Below, one piece after another: positions 29,611 through 43,500 of a DNA stretch of 64,000 bases. This DNA is from Bimastos eiseni (lineage: Eukaryota > Annelida > Clitellata > Crassiclitellata > Lumbricidae). The position numbers were made by a program, and so were the translations under genes. The stretch spans positions 23,392,589 through 23,456,588 of the forward strand of contig OY365819.1 in assembly GCA_959347315.1 (NCBI GenBank), written 5' to 3'. Position 1 is the stretch's first letter, and the number at the start of each line of letters is the position of its first letter. Below the pieces are notes generated by a model. The model ran no database searches. It saw only the letters and a list, made by a program, of their open reading frames with translations, and was not told the origin of the DNA.

Positions 29611-31243
29611 GATTTTGCAAAATTTTTGCACATATATACTCGTCCATTGTCTATTCCATGAGCGATCAATTTGGCTTGGCTCATTCGTGGTGAGCCTGCG
29701 TTGCGTGAAAACGCTGTCGCCGACGATTGTGCCCGCTTGGAGCAGTTGCTCACACGAATTGGAATTTTGGGTTATCTGTCGGAGGACAGGTGTGGAACTC
29801 TTCAGTTGTTGGAGAGGCTGAGGATGAATTGTTGGGATCGGTGTATTATGCAGGTCTCAATGGCTCCGCTTGGTCTCTTCTCCAACCATCATCCGACCCA
29901 ATGACCTATTGTACTGAACCAATGATCTCACAACAGTTGATTTCTATTATTATTTATGTTTTGTATTATTAAGTTAAATTGCATTGACACTATGACCGTG
30001 AAATGTTTTGACTATGTAATTCCAGTGACCTCTAGTAATGTTGCCTCGGAAGCTCCTCGCTCAAGCGATCCGACGAATGGAAGGTGGAAGGCGATACAAA
30101 TTCTCTGCGAGAAGGATAACCGCCGTGTGTGTGTGGGGTGGTGGTGGTGATGAAGCATTTAGGAGCTAATGATAACTTTCTTGCCAAAGAGTTGCTTAGA
30201 TGTCCTTATATATAGGGCTATGGGCCTAGATCGGGCATATCTCTTGGTCAGTTACCTTTACCGTTGAAGTGAATTTACTAGTGCCATCGTAAGGAATGAA
30301 TTACTAAAGTGATATTCGGTGATTTGGTTTAAATAAAGATAGTTAGTCTTTGCGAAATTAATTTGTGAAGCGTTGCGAACGGGAGAAGCGATCTTAATCA
30401 TGATAAATAACCATAGGCCTATTCTGGAATTCGTTAAGGGATTCGATGCGAGATATGTTGATAATTCATGCATGTAGTGCATTGGAATTTATCTTTGACA
30501 GACATTGACGTTCGTGAAAGCCTACAAATCTTTTGTATTTTGACTCTATCTAAATTGCCTGTAAATTTAAGACTGTGATTAAGAAACCATTCATTGCACA
30601 ACTTTTATTGATGATCACTGTTTATTATAGGCCTACTTTGGCCATTTAGCGTTAGAGATCTAGACACGTCATGAATGTTTGTGTTTGCCGTTGAGTACGA
30701 GAAACTGAATTCGCTGTTTAAATAATATGAGAAAATGTCACAAGACTCTTCGCTTAGAGCTGGCTTAGCAGGAAGTTCGGAACCTTGTGAGGAAGGCAGG
30801 AGTAGAGTTCACTCAACTTTTTGCGAATGACTTTAGGAGTGGAGATGAAAATGAACAGATTGAATTGGATGTCCAGAGAAGAGACCGATGCTAATCAGAA
30901 ATTACATGGTAGTTCAATGAATATTAAGCCAAACTGCTTACTTCATCATTATATCTCTAATGCCTAACGATTTTCTTTTAGCTTTTTTAACAACGTACTT
31001 CTAACATGAAAACTGTCTCTAATATTTTGTGAAAAACTCTCAGTAGTATGATCTGATTATTTATTTAAAGAAGATGTTCAAAATGTCCTCTTCTGCTTGC
31101 ACGCAAGCCTGGAGGCGCTGGCGCCATTTTAAACAGCGTTGTCGATTCTCCTCTGATTCTGACCATCCTAAACTTCCAACAAGCGTTGCTTCAGATCGTT
31201 TATATCATGGATTGCTGTCTGGTAGACTCGCTTTTGCATTACG
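29611..31243. other. No gene established; one possible small exon
   Basis: A frame at about 30768-30890 reads QEVRNLVRKAGVEFTQLFAN, then DFRSGDENEQIELD and a stop. Another at 31074 runs into the gap. Neither shows a known domain. A GTGTGTGG run lies near 30124. Confidence 0.35.
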
Positions 31244-31443
31244 NNNNNNNNNNNNNNNNNNNNNNNNNNNNNNNNNNNNNNNNNNNNNNNNNNNNNNNNN
31301 NNNNNNNNNNNNNNNNNNNNNNNNNNNNNNNNNNNNNNNNNNNNNNNNNNNNNNNNNNNNNNNNNNNNNNNNNNNNNNNNNNNNNNNNNNNNNNNNNNNN
31401 NNNNNNNNNNNNNNNNNNNNNNNNNNNNNNNNNNNNNNNNNNN
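31244..31443. other. Assembly gap, exactly 200 N
   Basis: A run of exactly 200 N separates the two contigs. The length looks like a placeholder. Apparent open frames that cross it are translations of N and are not genes. Confidence 0.99.
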
Positions 31444-31576
31444 ACAATTAAAAAATATATATGTTATACAAATAACATATAAAACTTTGGTATAGACTTT
31501 TATAAATGTGTCTAAGAAGCTTTATTATACCATTATGATCCAGTTCAAATGAATAAATAACTTGATAGATTCATAC

Positions 31577-34500
31577 CGTCAATACCGCCGAACTGAAGTG
31601 GGCGACAATTGCATTCGGACACCAAAACATTCGCCACACATCGAGACATGCATTTCATGTACGTATAGCTTCCGTTCGGACGACAGACACCATAGGGCGA
31701 AGGCAGCATAGACAGCTATATATATACAAACGATCTAAATGTTAGAATTATTCGCTCTTCAAATGTATTCGAGTCAAACAGTCACTAATTCATTTCAAAA
31801 TAAAAGCATCCAAAGGAATTAGAGTTATTTAAGCAAAACCTTATTCTCCAGTTTTATAAGTAGCCTAGATATATGTGCAGATAATATTTCTGCACATGAC
31901 ATCGGTCCTGTTGGTCGATTGCTCGACCGATAGGCCTACGTCATTTTGACGGTAATATTCATCAACATGCAGCATTTGTTCACTAAATTCGAACATGTTG
32001 GAGTAGGTTTACATAACGGACTTAATCGTAGACCTTGTCAGGAATTTTGTACGCTAAGAGGCATTTTGTTCGTAAAAGTGCCTAGGACATAATATCATCG
32101 TACAATTGCACAATAGTATGAAACGTGTACGTTTATAATTAAATTCACTGCGCAATAATTTGTGAATGTTGGTTGTTTTATTGTGGACAGTGTAGTTGAA
32201 TACAATGGCTGAATGGGCCTTGCAGCTTGCACATAATCTCTTTGGCGGACGCCAGTAGGCCTACGATCAGATACACGTCAGTGTGTTAAAACATTTTATT
32301 GAAACGTAATTGGTACATATTGTTGTAATCACTCCATTGGAATTTATCTTGTGTAATGAGTCAGCCCCTTCTAGCGGAACGTATCGTTCCTTTGGGGCCT
32401 ACCTTTTGTTTGTTATTACACAAATGTGTTGTTGACTATAGTTCATATACTCAATTGTATAATTTCATGTTTCTGCTGCTTTCGAATTTGGTTTGTTGAA
32501 CAATAAAGAACTTTTGATTTGATTGATTGCCATGTGGCTGAATCCTATTATCTTTCAGATGTGTACGGTCGAGTTTTAGCCAACCTGACCGTGTACGCCT
32601 CCTGTAGCCGAGTGTCTGTTTATCTCAGTAAAGGACGAGCGACGCGGCCGTTGGAGTGACCTTGACCGATGGACACGGATGGCTATTTAAGCTACCAATC
32701 AACTCACGACGAACGCCTTTCCACCTCCTCCTTCTCCACCTCCTCCTCCTCCTCGTGTCTGCGATCGTCGTTGACAGTTGTCGCTCTGCTCATTGACGCA
32801 ACTTGACCCACATACTCTCAACATCTGTGCCAGCTGCAGTTTTACAAGTGGCCTAGATTTGTCGACGGGAATCTGTTGGTTGGTTCCACGCCAGTGGCGT
32901 AGGCATGATTTTCCTAACGGGCGGTTAGTGTAGGCACTTTTGGGGTAGTCATTTTCCGCACTAGATCTACAATAAATTAGGGGCTCAATGAGCAAGTTTT
33001 TATTTTATTTTAGCCTCTTTTGCATTGCAACAGTTTTGTGTGATATTACAAATGTTGAGTACATTTTATTAAATACGGCCAAGGCGCATAGCTAGTGATT
33101 TTTATAACAATGGACACAACAATTACAAACATATACTCAAACTTTAAATTTGATATAATTATAAAATAGTTCTCCCTATGCAAGTCAGTCTCAGATTTTC
33201 TTTTCTTAGCATCTTAGTAAGCTAATATACTTCTTCTGATAATCGGCAGAATTTAAGTTTTCTTGTCATTATCTTATTTATTCATTGATTATAATCATAA
33301 TGAATATTGGTTTTAACTTGCTTGGCTTCACAGAACGAAACCTAATCTTCGCTTCCTTAGTAGTTCATTGATTGTTTCATCGGTTGTTGGGGTCATTTCA
33401 CGGTGAACATGTAGAAGAGCTAATCAATTCAGCCTAATTTTGCATGTCGAGTTCCTAATATATGTTTTTAGACGGCGAATTGTTGAGAAAGAGCGCTCAC
33501 TGGTACAGATGGAAACAGGCAATGTAATGTTGCCAAGATTTGCAACAGCTTTGTAATATTTCGGTGAACTGTTGGATGACACAAAATGCATTGCGTTCAA
33601 AGCATTTTTGGCACACTATTCGTTGTTTTGCGTGGAAGACGACTGTACCACAGCCTTAGTTCTGCCACTAATGAATCCAAATACGTTGAGAGCCATTGCT
33701 TATGGAATGATCGCTTAGCTTTGTTTAGTGCTATTCTTGCCCCAACATCTTATAGCAAGAGATAACAATGTTCAGTTAAACTTACCACAACGCCTTCCAG
33801 CGAGAGATAATATGCTTATGAATTTTATCGATCCACTATACAATGCAGCAATTTCATATATCATTTATATTCAATAATTTAAACTTCTGAACACTCAAAT
33901 TGGTATAATGCATCCAATGTTCATGTCTAAGGATGAACTGACCTATATACATAAGTCTCTTTTTCTTTCTCTTTATTTATATATATATACATGTATACAT
34001 TAGTTAAACACATACACGCACACCCATTTTATATATTTATATATATAGTACACATAGAGCCTATGACAGCTGTCTTATATCCCGGTCCTATATCTGAAAA
34101 TTATTGAATGATACATTACACTTGTCACATTATAGGCTAAGTTCGGCTTCATTTACACCTTGGTATACGGTATCGGGTATACTTCAAATCTATGCCACAG
34201 CTGTTGCCTCCGTGGAGTTGGCGGATATGCTGCACTCAGTGCACTGTGAGTGTCTGTTAGTTCTCTAGCGAGGAGCACGGTCTTAAAATTATCCCAACTT
34301 ATTCTGTAAGTTGTTGCTAAAAAATATTTTCAGCTATGCCAATGGGGAGGTTTAACCCCCCCCCCCCAAACCCTCCCTTTACCTACGCCACTGTTCCACG
34401 CTTGTGCGTGTGCCCATTACAGGTGACTCTTATCAGTTTGTTGATGTATTATATTACTTTTTAATGACATTTTACATTATATAGACCCATAGTTCAGCGC

Positions 34501-37500
34501 AGAGAACGCCTCTGAATAGATTTCCTGGAGTGGCGCTATAGCACGTTTCATTGACATAGAGCCTAATCTAAGGGTCCGTCCATGAATGACGTCACGTGCC
34601 TGGGAGGAAAGGTCACAGATTTGTAACGATGTGTGACGAGGCGAAAAAAATGTGACGTCACATCATCACATCAAACTTCAAAATGCGCGACTTTGTTAAA
34701 GATTTTACTCAATTAAACAAATTTCGCATTACTAACAGTAATTGTTACCGCAATTTAACACTAATTATGATTATTGCATTCACAATTTTTGTGAATTGTT
34801 TGATTTACAGTTGCTGTTAATTTTGGGGCTTTGGAAGTGAGGCAGCCATTCTGTAGACCTGACGCACAAGCAATAATCAATTATCCCGCCCAAGTTAACA
34901 TACCACAAAGAGTCGCTGCAAGTTGGTTATAATCGCAAGCGAAGAAAATGGAGAGTGCGTCGATTGGATATTATTTATTCCTTTCCAAGAACTCTTACCC
35001 AGACTCATTACTTGACATCCCATCTGTCAATCCTCGACCAAAGCGACACCCTCCCTAACAGCTACTCTGCCTCCTTGATGACCTCCTGGAAACCGAACTC
35101 TGACCGCCCACGGACTATTTTTTTGGACACCCCTTTCGATTTGACGCAGCGCACGTGAATAAGCTGGTGCCCTGCGCTTAGAATTACAGTGGCGCGAAAT
35201 TTGGAGATTACGATTACGATTCCATGAAGGAGCATTTGTTTCTTCACCGTGGGAGAATGGAGAGGCATAAAGTTTGGATTGTGTCGAGTTATTGTTATCA
35301 AACATTTATTTAATAATTGAAACGATTCTGCCAGAGTCTTTCATCTTGAGGAACGACTAAAATTGTATTAATCAGGCATATACTCCATTTTTCTTCGTTT
35401 TACTATATGGTTTCAATAATTTGTTAATAATTACTTTTTTATAATTTAAACAAAATTTGCATTATATTCTGGACATCTTGGTTTTTTTGTGGGGGTAAGA
35501 GCTTTGTCACGTCATATTTGATGGGTCATGATAATTATTTGCGACGACGTGCGACAAAAAAAGGAGGGGTATAAATAAATCGTCAATATTTCGTTACGTC
35601 ACTTATGGACGGTCCGTAATTCTAAAACTACCCATTCACTCCATAGAAGTTATACAAATAATATAATATTGATCGCTTTTGAACATATTAATCACGTAGA
35701 AACAATACATATCAATATAATGCAATCGGTGTGTAACGTTTACTCACGTTTCTCAGTGAAATTGAAACGGATGTTGAAATTCCCGTTCCCACTCTGAATC
35801 CTACATCCTGCATAAGAGGCTGATCGCGCGGGTCATGTAAGACAACCTGTAGAATTTGCGTGGAATTTTAATTTTTAAATAATCGGAAAAATATGAAAAG
35901 CAATTTAATTTCATTCTAGGTTTTATATCATGAACACATATTTAAACATACTTAACAATTGCACAGGAGACCCAATTAGCGACGGAAGTTGGAGCAAGTT
36001 GGAGCAACGCACAAAAATTGGTGTAGTAATTGAGTGGAGACCAAGAAGAGAGCGGAGTAGGACGTTTTGGCACAGCCGTTTTGGCGCAGGACGTTTTGGC
36101 GCAGCACCGTTATTGCGCAGGACGTTTTGGTGCAGATATCTTATACTATATATAATGTAACACGAAGCATGATCGATGATAGTAATTATGCTAAACTGGG
36201 AACTAGAATGATAAAAAGAATCATGCTTAAATAGAAGCGGGATGGATATGAGAATTCTACTCGTCGTGGAACCATTTTAGTCACAATGTTTTTATCAATC
36301 TCGCTTCTAATAAAACGGCATTATTTTTCATCAATCCAGCTTCCATTTAAGCGTATTTAAAAATAGTCATTTTTCCTCAATCCAGCTTCCATTTAAACAC
36401 GATTCTTTTCATCAATCCGGCTTCCATTTAAGTATGACTATTTTCATCAATGCGGCTTCCATTTAAGCATGATTTTTTTCAATACAGTTTCCATCTAAGC
36501 ATGATTTTTCTCATCACTCCAGCTTCAATTCGAGCATAATTATCAGAGTTGGGCACGAGACCAAAACCTCCTCGAGACCAAGACCAAGACCGAGAGGTCC
36601 AAGACCAAGATCGGATGGTCCGAGACCAAGACCAAGAACGAGAATCTGAGACCAAGACCGATACCCTTTTTTTATAAACAATTCAATTTATTAAGACGCT
36701 GAAACGGGGAATGACACGCTTAAAACATGAATTTTATTGCTGAAGAATACTAATCTTAATAATTGTCCAGAAAACAGTTTTATCGGCCAGTCTGAACTTC
36801 TGCGGGTTCAGTCCTTGGCTTCGGCCTGAGAATATCACACTATAAATTACTTACAGTATACGATAGGTAAATATTTAAAGGCATCTGAACAAGTAGATTC
36901 GTTCCGTTTGAATGGTGTAGGCCTACTTGTACTCGGAATTGTAGGTGACTACACGTGGCCGACCACATAATTATTAGATTGTTCCAAAGCCTTGACATTT
37001 GTGAAAGCAAATTTCGAAATGGCTGGTTCCGTTGCAAATGCATTTTTTGCCCATGGAAAAATGTATATATATATATAGATGGCCAGCATGACATAAATCG
37101 ATAACAAGCGCGTAAAGCCTAAATATCCGGTGTCTCTAATAATCGAAATGAACCGAAAAATATCAAAGAAATTGCTCTGATACGGCAAATGACCAAGAAT
37201 GCTAACCTAAGACGGAGACCAATCCCAAGACCGTTCCTTTAAGACCAAGAACAAGACCGACGCAGTCGAGACCAAGATCAAGACCAAGACCGATGGTCCG
37301 AGACCAAGACAAGACCAAGACCGATGGTCCGAGACCAAGACTAAGACCAAGACCGATACATTCGAGAGCAAGACCGCAGTTTTCCGGTCTCGAGACCGTC
37401 TCGAGACCAAGTCTGCGGTCTCGAGACTACGTACATCCCTGATAATTATTTTTAGCAATACAACTCCATTTAAACACAATTCCTTTCGTCAATCCAGCTC

Positions 37501-40500
37501 TCAGTTCAACAGTATCCTTTTCATTGATCCGACTTCTATCGTTAAACATGATTCTTTTCACCGCTCCCTCTTCTAATACCGACTCTAACGAGGCTTAACT
37601 TGATTTGCCATAATATTTATATAATATACAATATTATTGTATCAGAGATCTGCGCCAAAACGTATTGCGCCAAAACGGCTGCGCCAAAACGTCACGTACC
37701 GAAAAGAGAGACAATAATTATGTAAAATGAGAACATAATTCAGAGCTCAGCTATTCTTCACTGGCCAGTAAACTAACATCTAATACTGGAGAAAATTTCT
37801 AATAGACTTAAATTTAGTTATACGAGGCCTATTCAGTACATGTGAGGCGGATGATGCGAGGGCTGCTGCCAGTCCCAAAACCGATCCTCGTGGGATTCGC
37901 AACGCATGACTGCATCTTATTGCTCAGAGTTTGTGCTGCGGCATGATAGAGATTGTCAGAAGTTGGTTAAAGGTGGTTGCAGCTGTCAGATTCGTTGTAA
38001 TTTACCTGACATACTAAGATATCTAATTTTCTGTTTGAATAGGTGAAATGCTGTAAAGTGAGGCAGATATGGAGTTCCAAATTGAGAGACTTCATGCACA
38101 TAATGGACGCTGGCATAGTGTGTGTGTTCTGGTCGCTCGTGCGCTTATCTTTCTCTTGGCGGCGTTGGTTAACCTACATTTATATCGTGTTAGTGCCCTA
38201 CAGCTAAATTTGACTATGTACTTGCAGTACAAAGTGTTAGCTTTGGACGGGGCTTCCGACAAAAACAGATTGGGAAACGCTGCGCTGTGTAATCCTTAAT
38301 GACTCTTTCCATAATCTGCCACATCACACTGCTTAAACTGACTGGTCTGCAGTTACACGACTCTCTTCTGTTTCCATTTCTAAACAATGCCTTTTCCTTG
38401 GTACATCTTCGCTCTGCATTGATCTATTGAAGAACTAAACTAATTCCTATTCAATTTCTTCAATCAGTCCATGTAAAAATTTAGGATATCACGACAAATG
38501 TTACACTTGAATGCCTGTTTGGTGGTTGAGTTAAAATGTTTAGCTTTTAGCCTCAGGTTCATCTTTGCAGCGTCATGAAATAAACCCTTCACAAAGTAAA
38601 GCCATTTTTTTAAAAATTACATTGTACCGAATTTATAGCCTTCTCAAACTTACTGTTTACTTACATTTGTAGTTAAATTATAGGTAGACTAGATTAAGCT
38701 AGTTAATTACAGCGACGTCGAGTTAATAAAGTGGTGCTAGATAATAAATTACATTGTTAGGAGACAGTGCAGGCAGTGGCGTAGCGAGAGGGCGAACCGC
38801 CCCAGGCGGCACTTGTCCTAGGGGCAGCATTTTCTGGAAAAAATATATAAAAAATGATTTTTGTATAACTTGCACTCTTCAAGATTCTTGCTGCTCTTGT
38901 CTAAACCTAAAGCTTTTTTGCTTCTTCACGACTTAAAACTAACATATACGATATACAGGACCATCGAATGACACCTAGTGTCAATAGGCACGCTGCAAAA
39001 TGGCAATGCTGCCCCTGTCCATCTTGCCATGACTTTCGCACCTATCAAATGAAATAAATTTTGCAATAAAATAATGCGCAAAATGGCCCCAGGAGGCACT
39101 TGTCCTAGAGGCGGCATTTTTGGTAAAAAATAAATAAAAAATTCTTGTTGTATAAATTGCACTCTTCAAGATCTTGCTGCTCTTGTCTAAACCAGGCACC
39201 ATATGCTTTGAATTCTTGCTTCTTCTCGACTTAAAACTAACATGTACGATATACAGAAGGACCATCGAATGGCACCTAGTGTTAATAGATACGCTGCAAA
39301 ATGGCAATGCCGCCCCTGTCTATCTTGCCATGACTTTTGTACCTATAAAATGAAATAAGATTTGCAATTATGATAATGCGCAAATTCTTAGATCGATGAA
39401 AAATCATTCTTTCCTAAGTAAATATTTGGATTAATTAAGGACAATCTCTGCTTAAATATAAATTTGATTTATGAAAAAACTTGCAAAATGCATCATGTAT
39501 TGACGCAAATAAAGTTTTATGAAACATAAATTTGAGTAATGAAAGACGTTTTTGCCTACTTTGAGTGATGAAAAAATTAATGCAAATTAAGTTGGATTCA
39601 CAATCGAAATCTAACTTAAATAGAAGTTGGATTTATCAAAACATCTTTCTTAATTAAAATCTGGATTCCTGAAAGAGTCATTGCCTAAACAGAATTTGGA
39701 TTTTCAAAACTAAAACTAATTAAAATAAACTAATTAAAACCTACTTAAGACCCACAATTAGAGAATCACTACATTCCAATTTAGCAATTCTTTCAGTTGA
39801 ACGCTCTTTGACAAGCACAAGTAACTTTGACAAGGTTATTAGTAATTTTGCTGCAGGGAAAGCAAGAAAAGTAAATTTTAAATTGTAACAGTTGACAGGT
39901 ATAATGAAAGTATGAGACCGTACCGTATCCGTATGATAAGTTCATTCATTACAAAAATTTATATAGCGCCCCTTGAAGGTTACTACTCATGAGCGCTCGA
40001 GTAAACGTTATCAGTTACTAATCTCTTATAGATACCATACTTACTATGGTCTCACTATGATTAAATTATTGTTTAGGCCTAGGACTTTATTTTCAATACG
40101 TATAGAGAAAGAATAGGCCCATGATTTGTATTGTTTAATTTTAATTTTATGGTGACCTATTATAATTTTCGATCTAGCCTGCAAGACGTTTAGTAACTTT
40201 ATTGTGACGCTTGCTTTATTTGTTTGTTTTATAACTGGTTAATTTCTTAATTAATACAATCTTATTCTATTTTCATATCTTTATATCTGATGATAATACA
40301 TTTTAATTAGTCAAAGGACATACAGCTTTAAAGTCGACAGTGCATGCTGATGCTGTTACTAACAGTAGGCCCTACAATTATTTTGAATATTGAATAGAAG
40401 AATCGTAATGTATATACGAGCTTAATGAAAGCACTCAAAACACGCGCCCTACGCCTATCGCCTTGTGCATATCTCGGGGTAGGCCTATATATACAAGAAC

Positions 40501-43500
40501 GAAGTGATGGAAAGATAGGCAGAGTCGGCAATTTGAACCTTCGCCCCAGGCGGCGCTTTGCCTCGCTACGCCACTGAGTGCAGGCGTCCTTCGTACAGTC
40601 GTCGTGTCGTAGATCTAGAATGGACTAAGCTACCTATATTTATAGCCCGTGTACTATTGGCTAAAGGTCGTAAGAGACGTTCGAATATATTAGAGGTTGT
40701 CTTAAAGAGCCGTCTGACGTTGGGCCTACTATTGGGATGGGCAATTGTACATAGAGGTAGGCGTTGGTGTTCGCATGGCTATGCACGAAGCCTGTGATAG
40801 GAACGTCTCGAGCTTGGACCGAATTCTCGCGTAAGGTGACAACGCGTGTCAGCCTGTTGCTGTTTTAGTCAGCCAGATATAAAAAAGCTAGAAGAAATTT
40901 GTGACAAGTCAGTTTTTGTTTTTTTAGTTAGGTAATAACCTGCAGTAGCCTAAAACATACTAAAACCTACATTGTGTACATTGTGCACAATGCAGGGAAA
41001 TTTCACAAAATCAAACAAAAAATAGCCCAAAAATAGCCCATGCATGAAAATTACACAAATTTGGCTGTAACTCTGTGTAAAGTTGGCATATTTTCACGAC
41101 CTTGGTGTCTATTTCCACAATTATTGGGTCAGGCAATCGAATGATAATGGAATAAAAGTGCTAGACCTTGTGCCTTTTGAGATTGACATGGTATGAACAT
41201 AAAAAAATTGGTAAGTAAGTAATAAGTATGCACTTTATTGAACCGCTTGCAAGCGCACTGCGGGAACATCATAACTGAACAATCAAAGAATGTTCGATTA
41301 CAAAATATTCATATGAAGCAACTACACCACAGACATCGTTGGAGTTGTGAGAGTAAAGAGAAAGCAAGAAATAGGAATAACGATCACTATAGGCATAGAT
41401 TCTTTTGTATAGCATTCGATTAATCTGTATACCATTCGGGAGAAAAAACCAGACCCGGTGAGTATGTCAGCATGCGGGATCTCTCGATTGTGCAATCGAT
41501 GATTTGGAGAGAAGGTTAAACTGTTTACAGGACGCAAAAGACAATCTAAGACATGACAAGGGTTGTGTTACAGAAGGAGTAATGGGAGGAATCTACATGA
41601 CCACAGCGGTCATCAAATGTCACCGGGTCAAATGACAGAAACTTGTGCCACATCGTTTTCCATACAATTGCGTTGAGACGCATAAATTACGAAACTTGTA
41701 ATTATTGAACATGCATAAGAAGTTTGGTAAAGTAAGAGTTTTAAGGATGCATAAGATATGAGGCTTGTAATTATAAACATGCATCATAGTCATGAGTTTT
41801 AAGGATACGGTTCTTGACTTTGCCTCTGATGATATCGTAAGCTCCTCGAGTGAATTGCCTAACTGTATCAAACACTGTGGTGGATCCAGTTCCTGTAGGT
41901 TGCATGTACCTTCCATAGCATCATCATACAACTGCCTTAAGACCTCAGCGTCGGCTTGATTCAGAGCATTGTACCCATCGGAATCACATCAAGCCTTGCA
42001 TTTATAAAGCAGAATCCAGCAACGATTATATGCTTTCCCCGTGAGCACATGACTAACCATGTTACGATCAGAGCAACTTTCCAAGACTTCGGCAATGCTA
42101 GAGCCAGCCATGACTGATCATATAATATCAAGATAACTTATGATAACATGAAACCCATCCAGCATACAGACCATGTTCAGTTTATATCATCAATGACCTC
42201 CACTGCCTTGATAAACAGTGGTTGATCGAAAGTAACACATGATGTAATAATGTTCAACATAGCTGATTGATCAGCCACAAAAGACAAAGTTGACAGGCTA
42301 TAATACTTGTCGCCTGGATTCAGATAGATGGGCAACATACGAAAATCCGCCTGTGGCTGATATTCACCAATGCTTATATTTTGAACGAAACCACCCAATT
42401 TGGACATGGTTTAGATTCTTCATTAAAAAACCAACCACTGTACCAAACAGGATTGAGGTCTGTTACACTGGCAATGCAAGCGGGTATATTTTGAGGCGTA
42501 TAATCCAAAATCTGTGTTCTTTTACAAAACACAAGGTTCCCAACACTCACCTTAAGTAATCTTTTAATTGGAATCTAACCAGAAGCACCATAGTCGGATG
42601 TGCCCAAACTAACGTCAGTGGATGTGTCATATGGTGGAACTAAATCACCAGAATCTACAATCCACATCAACAGTTACTGACCTACCTCGCACTGCTACCA
42701 CGTATTGTGGTGTTTAGAGGGTAACTTTCATGGAGAACTGTGCATCGCATACATGTATGATAGGCTGCCTTGGAATAGTTTTGCTGCAGCTTCAATTATC
42801 CACTCGATATCATCCTCCTTCTCATTGTCTGCCTCCCTTTGACTTTGAAGACTTTGATCTACCATTACTGAAATATGTGTGACATTTTGTGCGATATTGC
42901 GCTTCTACAGCAATGGCATCACCACAAGTTTTTAAACGTCTAAGCGCCTCAAGACTCCACTCATCCTTGTGCCTCTCACAGACGCTCTCATTTGTCGCAA
43001 ACAATGCTTTAGTTTCTGCAATACGCATTTGTTCATACTTCTGCTTAGGGTGCCTAGTATCAATAGCAGCAGGCTTGGTGCAAAAAAACAGTCTCGTTTC
43101 CAATTAAATAGTTTGCTCGCTGAACGGAGAACCTTAATCTGACTTCAGCATCAACGCTACATGTACCTGACTTGCGCCTATGCAATTCGCCTTCTCGATC
43201 TCTATTATAAATTATTCTGCATGATTCATGCACCCTAACTACATGTATGTCTGGATTGCAACCCATGTATCGAATAACATCGCAATCGCCACGCCGAATA
43301 CCAGTATCTAAGAGGGATTTTCTTCCTCACGCTTGTCTTACGACAGTCAGCTTCAAAGCATTACAGGGACTATAGTAACATGTTGAACGGCAAATAATAC
43401 AATTATCCTCACACAGCTCTGAGTTACCGGACGGGTTGGCCCTTTATGCTGAATTCTATGTAATTATAAAGAAGGTCTTATATAACGTTACCAGGTAAAA

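Noticed and set aside
29671..29904. 77-residue open frame with a helical, Leu-rich look
   Set aside because: The start is not ATG, there is no clear splice context or family match, and two other frames overlap it. Left unannotated.
31074..31482. Open frames crossing the N gap
   Set aside because: Most residues are untranslatable N; only about 56 residues are real and show no family.
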